DNA of 64,000 nucleotides, from positions 1-64,000 of the forward strand of contig NZ_QEST01000129.1 of the NCBI RefSeq assembly GCF_003311645.1, in the 5' to 3' direction. This document shows, piece by piece, positions 7,900-14,584 of this stretch (position 1 is its first letter; the number at the start of each line of letters is the position of its first letter). The notes below the pieces were generated by a model that worked only from the letters and a program-made list of their open reading frames with translations, made no database searches and was not told the DNA's origin. Source of the stretch: Streptomyces sp. PT12. GTDB lineage: Bacteria > Actinomycetota > Actinomycetes > Streptomycetales > Streptomycetaceae. The translations under genes were made by a program, and so were the position numbers.

Positions 7900-8757
7900 T
7901 CACACCGTGACCGTCTCCCGCAGGAACGTCCCGACGATCTCCCGCCACTCATCGGGGCGTTCGAGGTGGACGAGGTGGCCCGCGTCGGGGATGTCGGCGT
8001 AGCGGCCCCTGGGCAGGACGCGCACCATCTCCTGGGCCTCGGCGCGGCCCAACTCCCCTCCCAGGCCGCGGATCACCAGCGCCGGGCACTCGACGAGCGC
8101 CAGCTCGTCCCAGTGCGCGTCGCGGACCCAGCCCTCGCGGGCGGCGAGCATCTGGCGGCGCGAGAAGCCGGGGCGCCAGCCGTCGGCGTGCTCGGTCATC
8201 ACCTCGGCGAAAAAGTCGCCGCGCGCCGGGCGCGGCCGGTCGAGCGTGGGGTCCTCCTCGCCGAACCAGCGGCGCGCGTCGGCCAGCGTCGCGAACGGCA
8301 GCGGCCACGAGTCGAACCACGCCTGCCACTCGCGTTGCGACCTGGTGCCGAGCGCCGTAGCCCGCATGTCGCAGATCACCACGGAGCTCACCAGGTCGGG
8401 GCGGCGCGCGGCCAGCTGCCACGCGGTCAGCGCGCCCATGGCATGGCCGATCAACGCGACGGGGCCGAGGCCGAGTTGGACGACGGCCGCCTCGGCGTCC
8501 GCGACAAAGGACTCCCGGTCGAACGGGCCGCCCACCGGCTTGTCGCTGCGCCCGTGCCCGCGCTGGTCGAGCGCGATCGCGCGGTGGTCGGCCGAGAGCC
8601 AGCGGGCCGTGTCGGCCCAGTGCGAGGCCCGGCCGAGCAGCCCGTGCAGCATCAGCACGGCGGGCCGCGCCGACCGCTCCCCCTTGGGCGGCTCGCCGAA
8701 CTCCCAAGCCGCGAGCCGCACTCCGCCCTGCCCGACCACGTCGAGGCGCCGCACCAT
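7900..8757 (-). CDS. Alpha/beta-hydrolase-fold protein with Ala at the nucleophile position
   Basis: 285 residues with a clear alpha/beta hydrolase layout: oxyanion HGLLG at 38-42, DQRGHGRSDKP at 64-74, nucleophile elbow at 104-109, and the histidine segment DAGHLVH with His at about 261. The elbow reads GHAMGA, with Ala106 where Ser is expected; the codon is GCC. This excludes ordinary serine-esterase chemistry unless another residue substitutes. I recall related streptomycete proteins with the same elbow, so it may be a conserved non-hydrolytic or cofactor-free enzyme subgroup. The start is ATG at 8757 after GGGGGAAGG; the upstream GTG at 8802 is weaker. It lies just beyond the dmdR1 3-prime end. 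Confidence 0.85.
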   Translation of the reverse strand: MVRRLDVVGQGGVRLAAWEFGEPPKGERSARPAVLMLHGLLGRASHWADTARWLSADHRAIALDQRGHGRSDKPVGGPFDRESFVADAEAAVVQLGLGPVALIGHAMGALTAWQLAARRPDLVSSVVICDMRATALGTRSQREWQAWFDSWPLPFATLADARRWFGEEDPTLDRPRPARGDFFAEVMTEHADGWRPGFSRRQMLAAREGWVRDAHWDELALVECPALVIRGLGGELGRAEAQEMVRVLPRGRYADIPDAGHLVHLERPDEWREIVGTFLRETVTV

Positions 8758-8981
8758 CCGTGCCTTCCCCCTTCCCTCGGCCTCGTCACCGACGTCCCGC
8801 ACGATTCACCGAGGCCCACGATATCGAAAGTGCATTCGAACACCGAGCGCTGAGCCGCACCGATCCCCGCGTGGATGAGGATCGCCCCGCGCGCACCCGG
8901 GCTGCGGCGCGCGGGCACGACCGGCCACGGCCGCGGCGCCCCCGGGTCGCCGCCGCCTCCCCCTTCACGTCCCCCGCGCGC

Positions 8982-9677
8982 TCAGCCCTTCGCCACGAAC
9001 ACGTGCATCGCGACCGACTGCGCCAGCTCCGCCGCCTCCCCGCCGCTACCGACCTGCACGCCGCCCCCGGCCCCCGCGGTCACGCTCACCGAGGCGCCCG
9101 GCTGCACTCCCGCGCGCCGCAGCGTGTGCATGACCGCCGCGTCCATCTGGATCGGCTCGCCGATGCGGCGGACGATGACCGTCTTGCCGTCCTCGGCGTC
9201 CAGGTCGGAAAGCGCCACCATGCCCTCGCCGAGGAACGGGTCGGGGTCGGCGCCCTCCTCGCCGAGCTCCGCGAGGCCGGGGATGGGGTTGCCGTAGGGC
9301 GACTCGGTCGGGTGGTTCAGCAGCTGGAGCACGCGGCGCTCGACCGCGTCGCTCATCACGTGCTCCCAGCGGCACGCCTCCGCGTGCACCTGCTCCCACT
9401 CCAGGCCGATCACGTCGACCAGCAGGCACTCGGCGAGGCGGTGCTTGCGCATCACCCGCTGGGCCAGCCGCCGCCCCTCGTCGGTCAGCTCCAGATGCCG
9501 GTCCCCCGCGATGGTCAGCAGCCCGTCGCGCTCCATCCTCGCGACGGTCTGGCTCACCGTGGGCCCGCTCTGCTCCAGCCGCTCGGCGATGCGGGCGCGC
9601 ATCGGGACCACACCCTCCTCCTCCAATTCGAGGATGGTGCGCAGATACATCTCGGTCGTGTCGATCAGTCCGGACAT
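8982..9677 (-). CDS. dmdR1: DtxR/IdeR-family iron-dependent repressor DmdR1
   Basis: Fe(II)-activated repressor of siderophore and iron-uptake genes. The 231 residues comprise a winged helix (1-70, with SGPTVSQTVARMERDGLL as recognition region) and a dimerisation and metal-binding domain. Metal ligands include His/Glu of MRKHRLAECLL and the Cys/Glu/His of EACRWEHVMSD. An SH3-like C-terminal domain follows (about 150-230). Length and order match DmdR1 of S. coelicolor (SCO4394). The ATG at 9677 begins MSGLIDTTEMYL, as in the family. It is transcribed divergently from the SIS-domain gene, with a DasR-type operator in the shared 229-bp spacer. I noticed no perfect iron box in its own promoter. 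Confidence 0.93.
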   Translation of the reverse strand: MSGLIDTTEMYLRTILELEEEGVVPMRARIAERLEQSGPTVSQTVARMERDGLLTIAGDRHLELTDEGRRLAQRVMRKHRLAECLLVDVIGLEWEQVHAEACRWEHVMSDAVERRVLQLLNHPTESPYGNPIPGLAELGEEGADPDPFLGEGMVALSDLDAEDGKTVIVRRIGEPIQMDAAVMHTLRRAGVQPGASVSVTAGAGGGVQVGSGGEAAELAQSVAMHVFVAKG

Positions 9678-9772
9678 AGATGCCCCTCGATGTCTCGTGC
9701 GGTGGCCCCACACCAATTCTGGCGCATGGCAGTGACAACCGTCCCCGCCACGGGTAACCGAACGCATGCGTA

Positions 9773-9803
9773 TTGACACAGCAGTGGTCCAGACCTTTAC
9801 GGT
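9773..9803 (+). promoter_or_regulatory. Promoter of the SIS-domain gene
   Basis: TTGACA at 9773-9778 is a perfect -35 hexamer. A TTTACG/TACGGT sequence 17-19 bp downstream (9796-9803) can serve as the -10. The DasR-like operator sits between the two elements. Inferred from sequence only. Confidence 0.6.
9783..9798 (+). promoter_or_regulatory. DasR-responsive element (dre-like operator)
   Basis: AGTGGTCCAGACCTTT matches the dre consensus AGTGGTCTAGACCACT at 13 of 16 positions, and the central TGGTC-N2-GACC is intact. It lies in the dmdR1/SIS spacer, over the SIS promoter and about 106 bp upstream of the dmdR1 start. DasR is the GlcNAc-responsive GntR-family regulator. Published work in S. coelicolor connects DasR with dmdR1 and siderophore control. 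The match is visible; binding here is inferred. Confidence 0.65.
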
Positions 9804-9834
9804 GGGGCCTGCCCGAACGCCACCACACCGCCAT

Positions 9835-9864
9835 CGTCACCGTCACCGTCACCGCCACCGTCAC
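9835..9864 (+). repeat. Hexamer repeat CGTCAC in the SIS-gene leader
   Basis: Five consecutive 6-bp units (four CGTCAC and one CGCCAC) lie in the presumed 5-prime untranslated region, 43 bp before the start codon. No function is evident; translation of the frame would give an alternating His-Arg run, which is unlikely to be real. Confidence 0.7.
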
Positions 9865-9906
9865 GGCCGCCGCTACGGCCCAGGCCACCAAGGGGACCCG
9901 CCACTC

Positions 9907-10662
9907 ATGAGCGACAGCACGCTCGCCGACCAGTTCTTCGCCGCCGCAGCGGGGCTGCTGCGCCGCGCGGGGGAGACCCAGGCCCCGCACATCGCCAAGG
10001 CCGCTGGCCTCGTCGCCGACACCGTCACCGGGGGCGGCACCCTCTTCGCCTACGGCGCGGGCCACTCCGCGCTCCCGGCCCAGGACCTCGTCTACCGGGC
10101 GGGCGGCCTGGCGCTGGTCAACCTGCTGACCGTGCCGGGCACCACCGGCGTCGACGTCTTCCCCGCGACCCTCGGCAGCGCCCTCGAGCACGTCGGCGGC
10201 CTGGCCACCGCGGCCCTCGACTCCAGCCCGGCGCGCGCCGGGGACCTGCTGATCGTGATCTCCCTGTCGGGGCGCAACGTCCTGCCGGTGGAGATGGCCC
10301 AGCACGCGAGGGAGCGCGGCCTCACGGTCATCGGCGTGACCTCGGTCGCCTACACGACCGAGACCGTCTCCAGGCACCCATCGGGCACGTTCCTCAAGGA
10401 CCACTGCGACCTCGTGCTCGACAGCGGCGTCCCGGTCGGCGACGCGACGCTGACCAGCGACGGCATCAGCGCGCCCTTCGCCCCCGCCTCGACGGTGGTG
10501 ACCTGCGCGCTGCTCCAGGCCGTCGTCGCCGAGGCCGCGGGGCGCCTGGCGGGCACGGGCTCCGAGCCGCCGCTGCTGCGCTCCGCCAACGTGGACGGCG
10601 GGCGCGAGTGGAACGAGCGGGTACTCGCCGAGCACGCCGACAGGATCCTCTGGCGCCGCTGA
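9907..10662 (+). CDS. SIS-domain sugar-phosphate protein (UPF0309)
   Basis: 251-residue cytosolic SIS-fold protein. Phosphosugar-binding loops are visible in FAYGAGHSALPAQD (about residues 43-56) and in LLIVISLSGRNVLPVE (about 113-128). This class resembles N-acetylmuramic acid 6-phosphate etherase and GlcN6P isomerase domains, but the exact substrate is unknown. The ATG at 9907 follows AAGGGG at good spacing. The DasR-like operator in its promoter supports a role in amino-sugar metabolism. It converges on the PAS sensor gene with only 13 bp between the stops. Confidence 0.85.
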   Translation: MSDSTLADQFFAAAAGLLRRAGETQAPHIAKAAGLVADTVTGGGTLFAYGAGHSALPAQDLVYRAGGLALVNLLTVPGTTGVDVFPATLGSALEHVGGLATAALDSSPARAGDLLIVISLSGRNVLPVEMAQHARERGLTVIGVTSVAYTTETVSRHPSGTFLKDHCDLVLDSGVPVGDATLTSDGISAPFAPASTVVTCALLQAVVAEAAGRLAGTGSEPPLLRSANVDGGREWNERVLAEHADRILWRR

Positions 10663-10675
10663 CCCGGTCCGCCCC

Positions 10676-12082
10676 TCAGCGGTCACCCGCCACCCCGCCG
10701 AGGTCGAGCGCGGCTGCCATCCGCAGCGCGACGTCCTCGCCGTAGGCGGCGTCCGCCCTGTCGAACGCCCGGCGCCCCGCGCCGCGCAGGAACGTGACCA
10801 CGCCGAGGCTCCGGCCCCTGCTGCGCAGCACGACGCACAGCGCGTGCTCCGCCTCGTCGGGCCAGCGGTACTCGGTGGCCCAGCCCGAACGGGTGGCGCC
10901 GCCCGTGGCGCGCACGGTCACGCCGCGTTCGAGCGCCTGGAGCGCGGGGTGGCCCTGGGCGTAGCGCACGGTCACCCCGTGCGCGGGCGTGGAGACCTCG
11001 TGGAACGCGCCGGGGCTCTCGGCGAGCCGGATGAGCGCCGCCGCGTCGCCGACGACGTCGAGCAGCGCGTGCTCGGAGAACCCCGCGAGCGCGTAGTGGA
11101 GGTGGAGCTGGGCCGCCTCGATCGGGTCGTCGCACTCGGCGGCGGCCCGCGTGGCCCTGCTGAGCTGGCTGTCGCGGAACGCGCGCCGCGCGCTCTCCTG
11201 CGCCGCGCGTCTCGAGCGGGTGACGTCCTGGAAGACCCAGGCGACGCCGAGCGGCGCGGCGCCGTGCGCGGTGGGCGAGCCAAGCCTGAGGAAGCCGCTG
11301 AGCAGGCAGCGGCGCTGGGCGCCCGGCGGGGAGACGGAGGCGCCGAACCTGTCCTCGCCGAGCCCTTCGTCGAGCGGGGTCACCCACAGCTCGATGGGCT
11401 CCTCGGGCGGCTGGCCCGCGAGCGTGCGCTCCAGGGCGCACTCGAGCTCGTCGAGGCCGTCGCCGCAGAACTCCGCGAGCGGCTCGCCCAGCATGTCCAC
11501 GGGCGTGAGGCCCATCGCGCGGGCGGCCCGCTCGTTCGCGGCGACGGTGCGCAGATCGGCGTCGGCGACCAGCACCGCCCACGTCGAGTCGCCGAGCAGG
11601 GCCTCGCTCAGCGCGATGCCGCGCTCGATGGCGAGCTGCGCGTGCACCTCGCCAAACGCGACATACACCCCCGATGGCCTGCCGTCCGCGGCGCGGATCG
11701 CGGTGGTCAGCGCGCGGACCAGCAGCCGGCCGCCGTCCCGGCGCAGCAGCGGGAACTCGTGCGCGGTGCGAGGCGTGACGCCCGGCGGCCCCGGCGGCGC
11801 GGTCAGCGCGGCGAGCAGCCTGGTCCCGACGTCGGCCGCGTCGGCGTCCCGCACGGCCCAGCCCCCCAGGCCCGTGCGGCCGACGGCCTGCTCACGGGTC
11901 CAGCCGAGGAGGCGCTCGGCGTTGCGGTTCCAGTGGGTCACCCTGCCCTCGGTGTCCATGGCGAACAGGGCGGCGTCCGAGCCGTCGAGCAGTGCGGTGA
12001 GCAGCCGCTCGTCGGAGACGCCGAGCGAGAGATCCGCGGCGGGGACGAGATGCGCGGGCTGAGCCTCGGAAGGAATGGTCAC
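10676..12082 (-). CDS. PAS/GAF sensor protein without an output domain
   Basis: 468 residues. PAS-1 spans about 20-125 (LLDGSDAALFAMDTEG..., ERLLGWTREQA) and PAS-2 about 150-260 (STWAVLVADADLRTVAANERAA). A GAF-like C-terminal region runs about 335-465 (LRSRGRSLGVVTFLRG). This is the sensory half of RsbU/SpoIIE-like regulators, but no kinase, phosphatase or HTH domain follows. It may signal by protein contact. The start is GTG at 12082, seven bases after AGGGGG; 36 upstream codons open in the track frame but carry no ribosome-binding site. The ligand is unknown. Confidence 0.8.
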   Translation of the reverse strand: MTIPSEAQPAHLVPAADLSLGVSDERLLTALLDGSDAALFAMDTEGRVTHWNRNAERLLGWTREQAVGRTGLGGWAVRDADAADVGTRLLAALTAPPGPPGVTPRTAHEFPLLRRDGGRLLVRALTTAIRAADGRPSGVYVAFGEVHAQLAIERGIALSEALLGDSTWAVLVADADLRTVAANERAARAMGLTPVDMLGEPLAEFCGDGLDELECALERTLAGQPPEEPIELWVTPLDEGLGEDRFGASVSPPGAQRRCLLSGFLRLGSPTAHGAAPLGVAWVFQDVTRSRRAAQESARRAFRDSQLSRATRAAAECDDPIEAAQLHLHYALAGFSEHALLDVVGDAAALIRLAESPGAFHEVSTPAHGVTVRYAQGHPALQALERGVTVRATGGATRSGWATEYRWPDEAEHALCVVLRSRGRSLGVVTFLRGAGRRAFDRADAAYGEDVALRMAAALDLGGVAGDR

Positions 12083-12200
12083 CTGATACCCCCTGCACAG
12101 GAGAGTGAGCGCCGGTCGCAGGCGCGCCAAACCATTCAACTGCATAGTGACCTCGGTCACATAGGGTTTCGTCGAATTCCGTTGCCGCACCGAAATCCTG

Positions 12201-12230
12201 TTGTGAGGCCCCGAGGGCTTCGCCTACCGT
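12201..12230 (+). promoter_or_regulatory. Candidate plus-strand promoter in the PAS/pdxH gap
   Basis: TTGTGA (12201-12206) and TACCGT (12225-12230) are separated by 18 bp, a plausible vegetative promoter pointing at the 12-codon ORF about 34 bp downstream. Confidence 0.45.
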
Positions 12231-12263
12231 GCGAGGTACACGAGAAGGGAGGTGGTTCGGCAG

Positions 12264-12302
12264 ATGCATGACAACCGGACGCGTGAGGTGACTGCGGCCT
12301 AG
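12264..12302 (+). CDS. 12-residue small ORF with strong ribosome-binding site
   Basis: ATG at 12264 opens MHDNRTREVTAA and stops at TAG 12300-12302. It is preceded at 10-18 bases by AAGGGAGGTGG, one of the best Shine-Dalgarno matches in the window, and by a promoter-like pair. It is far too short for automatic gene finding. It could be a leader peptide, a small regulatory peptide, or the coding part of a dual-function RNA. No downstream plus-strand gene exists before the converging pdxH, so attenuation of a neighbour is unlikely. The coding evidence is only the start signal and codon pattern. Confidence 0.4.
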   Translation: MHDNRTREVTAA

Positions 12303-12458
12303 CGGTCGCTGTCCCACGACACGTGGCGCCGGCACCGCCGGCCAATCCCGAGCAGTCACCCGATCCGCGAGCCGTCGGCGACGTCCGGCCGGCTCCCCGC
12401 CCGGCGCACCGCGCCGCACGGGGACCAAGGCTCGCGGGTCGCTGCTTTCCCGGGGCTT

Positions 12459-12506
12459 GTCAGACCGGGGGCTTGTCAGACCGGGGGCTTGTCAGACCGG
12501 GGGCTT
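12459..12506. repeat. Three 16-bp tandem repeats downstream of pdxH
   Basis: The unit GTCAGACCGGGGGCTT occurs three times without a gap (12459, 12475, 12491), flanked by degraded partial copies on both sides. It ends 14 bp short of the pdxH stop codon, so it lies in the pdxH 3-prime untranslated region. Confidence 0.9.
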
Positions 12507-12519
12507 GTCGGCGGCTTCT

Positions 12520-13221
12520 TCAGGGGCAGAGCCGTTCAACGGTCCACGCGCCGCCCTCGCGCACATACCGCAGCCGGTCGTGCAGCCGGTTCTCCCGTCC
12601 CTGCCAGAACTCCACGGACTCGGGCGCCACCCGGTACCCGCCCCACTGCGGCGGCGCGGGCACATCCTCGCCCTCGGGGTAGCGCCGGGCCAACTCCTCG
12701 TAGACGCCGTCGAGTTCGGCCCGCGAGGCGATCTTCGACGACTGCTCGCTCGCCCACGCGCCCAGCTGCGAGCCATGCGGCCTCGTCCTGAAGTACGCCG
12801 CCGTCTCCGCGCGCCCCGTGCGCCGCGCGGTGCCCATGACGATCACCTGCCGCGCGATGGGGTGCCAAGGGAACAGCAGCGAGACCTGGGGGTTGCCCTC
12901 GATCTCGCGGCCCTTGCGGGAGCCGTGGTGGGTGAAGAAGACGAATCCCTCGCGGTCGAAGCCCTTCAGCAGCACCGTGCGCGCGCTCGGCCGCCCGCCG
13001 GGCCCGACCGTGCCGAGCACCATGGCGTTCGGCTCGTGCAGTCCGCTCTCCCTGGCCAGCGCGAACCAGTGCTCGAACTGCTCGAACGGGTCGGCCGCCA
13101 GGTCCTTCTCGTCGAGCCCGGCGTCGCGGTACGCGGCGCGCATCGCGGCGAGGTCGAACGACGACGTGGCGGGGGTCGGCTCCTGGCGGTCTGCGCGGCG
13201 GGCGCTCTCGGCGTGGGACAC
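12520..13221 (-). CDS. pdxH: Pyridoxamine/pyridoxine 5-phosphate oxidase
   Basis: FMN enzyme oxidising PNP or PMP to pyridoxal 5-phosphate, the last step of vitamin B6 synthesis and salvage. The 233 residues show the FMN-binding split-barrel segments [22 protein letters not shown] and [17 protein letters not shown], with the C-terminal [26 protein letters not shown] signature split across the last 50 residues. The start is GTG at 13221 (VSHAESA). It has no good ribosome-binding site, and a -10-like TATGTT lies just upstream, so it may be leaderless. It is divergent from the citrate-synthase gene. Gene order pdxH-citrate synthase is as in S. coelicolor SCO4387-4388. Confidence 0.93.
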   Translation of the reverse strand: MSHAESARRADRQEPTPATSSFDLAAMRAAYRDAGLDEKDLAADPFEQFEHWFALARESGLHEPNAMVLGTVGPGGRPSARTVLLKGFDREGFVFFTHHGSRKGREIEGNPQVSLLFPWHPIARQVIVMGTARRTGRAETAAYFRTRPHGSQLGAWASEQSSKIASRAELDGVYEELARRYPEGEDVPAPPQWGGYRVAPESVEFWQGRENRLHDRLRYVREGGAWTVERLCP

Positions 13222-13392
13222 GGCCCATATCTTGCAACATACGGCCGACCGAGAAGCACCGAGCGGAGTTTTGCCCCTCGTTCCCCGGCTCCCGGACACC
13301 CAGCGTTAAGGTGACCGCCAGACTTACCACGCTGATCGCGCGCACCTCGGCGCATGTGTGAACACATGCCCCGGAGACGGAGGGAGCGGCCC

Positions 13393-14484
13393 ATGTCGGA
13401 TGTCGTACCGGGGCTCGAGGGAGTCGTCGCCTTCGAAACGGAGATCGCCGAGCCGGACCGCGAGGGCGGCGCGCTGCGCTATCGCGGCGTGGACATCGAG
13501 GAGCTCGTCGGGCACGTGTCGTTCGGGCAGGTGTGGGGGCTTCTGGTGGACGGGGCGTTCACGCCGGGGCTGCCGCCGGCCGAGCCGTTCCCGATCCCGG
13601 TGCACTCGGGCGATGTGCGCGTGGACGTCCAGTCGGCGCTCGCGCTGCTCTCCCCGGTGTGGGGCCTTCGCCCGCTCCTCGACATCGACGCCGCGCAGGC
13701 GCGCGACGACCTCGCGCGCGCCGCCGTGATGGCGCTGAGCTTTGTCGCGCAGTCCGCGCGCGGCCCCGGGCAGCCGATGGTGCCGCAGCGGGAGATCGAC
13801 AAGGCGGACACCATCACCGAGCGGTTCATGCGCCGCTGGCGCGGCGAGCCCGACCCGCGGCATGTCGCGGCGCTCGACGCGTACTGGACGTCGGCGGCCG
13901 AACACGGCATGAACTCCTCGACGTTCACCGCGCGCGTGATCGCCTCCACGGGCGCCGATGTCGCCGCCGCGCTCTCGGGGGCGGTCGGCGCGATGTCGGG
14001 GCCGCTGCACGGGGGCGCGCCCTCGCGCGTGCTCGGCATGATCGAGGAGATCGAGCGGGAGGGCGACGCCGAGGGGTATGTGCGGCGCAAGCTGGACGCG
14101 GGCGAGCGGCTGATGGGCTTCGGGCACCGCGTCTACCGCGCCGAGGACCCGCGCGCGCGGGTGCTGCGGCGCACGGCGCGCGAGCTGGGCGCGCCGCGCT
14201 TCGAGGTGGCGCAGGCGCTGGAACGCGCGGCGCTCGCCGAGCTGGGCGCGCGCCGCCCCGACCGGGTGCTGGCGACCAACGTGGAGTTCTGGGCGGCGAT
14301 CGTGCTGGACTTCGCCGAGGTTCCGGCGGACATGTTCACGGCGATGTTCACGTGTGCGAGGACGGCGGGCTGGTCGGCGCACATCCTGGAGCAGAAGCGG
14401 ACGGGCCGCCTGATCCGCCCCTCGGCCCGCTATGTGGGCCCCGGCCCCCGCCCCCCGCACGCGATCGAGGGCCACGGCGCCTGA
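13393..14484 (+). CDS. Citrate synthase (second, short-type isoenzyme)
   Basis: Condenses acetyl-CoA and oxaloacetate to citrate in the cytosol. 363 residues, close to the 365-385 typical of type-I/2-methylcitrate-like synthases. Catalytic residues are visible: His in SGPLHGGAP (about 205), His in MGFGHRVYR (about 244) and Asp in the segment ending VLDFAEVP (about 300). The last 15 residues are Pro-rich. The start is ATG at 13393, seven bases after GGAGGGAG. It is divergent from pdxH and convergent with the symporter gene. A methylcitrate synthase role cannot be excluded, but no prp neighbours are present. Confidence 0.9.
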   Translation: MSDVVPGLEGVVAFETEIAEPDREGGALRYRGVDIEELVGHVSFGQVWGLLVDGAFTPGLPPAEPFPIPVHSGDVRVDVQSALALLSPVWGLRPLLDIDAAQARDDLARAAVMALSFVAQSARGPGQPMVPQREIDKADTITERFMRRWRGEPDPRHVAALDAYWTSAAEHGMNSSTFTARVIASTGADVAAALSGAVGAMSGPLHGGAPSRVLGMIEEIEREGDAEGYVRRKLDAGERLMGFGHRVYRAEDPRARVLRRTARELGAPRFEVAQALERAALAELGARRPDRVLATNVEFWAAIVLDFAEVPADMFTAMFTCARTAGWSAHILEQKRTGRLIRPSARYVGPGPRPPHAIEGHGA

Positions 14485-14510
14485 GGGCCGCGCCCGAGGT
14501 GCCTCGGGGC

Positions 14511-14548
14511 GGCCGACCCGTAGCCCCGGCGGGGGGCACGGGTCGGCC
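14511..14548. terminator. Bidirectional hairpin between citrate synthase and symporter genes
   Basis: A perfect 11-bp stem (GGCCGACCCGT, 14511-14521, with ACGGGTCGGCC, 14538-14548) with a 16-nt loop sits between two convergent genes, 26 bp past one stop and 36 bp from the other. It is a typical streptomycete terminator without a U tract. Confidence 0.75.
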
Positions 14549-14584
14549 CGTGGGGGGACGGAGGGGGAACGAGGGGAGCGGGGC

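Larger units (their letters stand above)
12083..12519. other. 437-bp PAS/pdxH intergenic region
   Basis: This region between two minus-strand genes holds a plus-strand promoter-like pair, a 12-codon ORF with an excellent ribosome-binding site, a palindromic stretch (GGCGCCGGCACCGCCGGCC, 12325-12343) and a 16-bp triplicate. It is the most structured gap in the left half of the window and could encode a small RNA or leader peptide. Confidence 0.6.

Noticed and set aside
8758-8802. 15-residue N-terminal extension of the alpha/beta hydrolase from GTG 8802
   Set aside because: ATG 8757 has a strong GGGGGAAGG ribosome-binding site; the extension contains that site.
9835-9864. Translation of the CGTCAC hexamers as an N-terminal His-Arg extension of the SIS protein
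   Set aside because: The ATG at 9907 has a good ribosome-binding site and matches family length; the extension would cross the operator and promoter.
12459-12506. CRISPR-like repeat array
   Set aside because: Units are contiguous with no spacers, only 16 bp and 3 copies; the other arrays at 16148, 36634, 43379 and 54001 are of the same kind.
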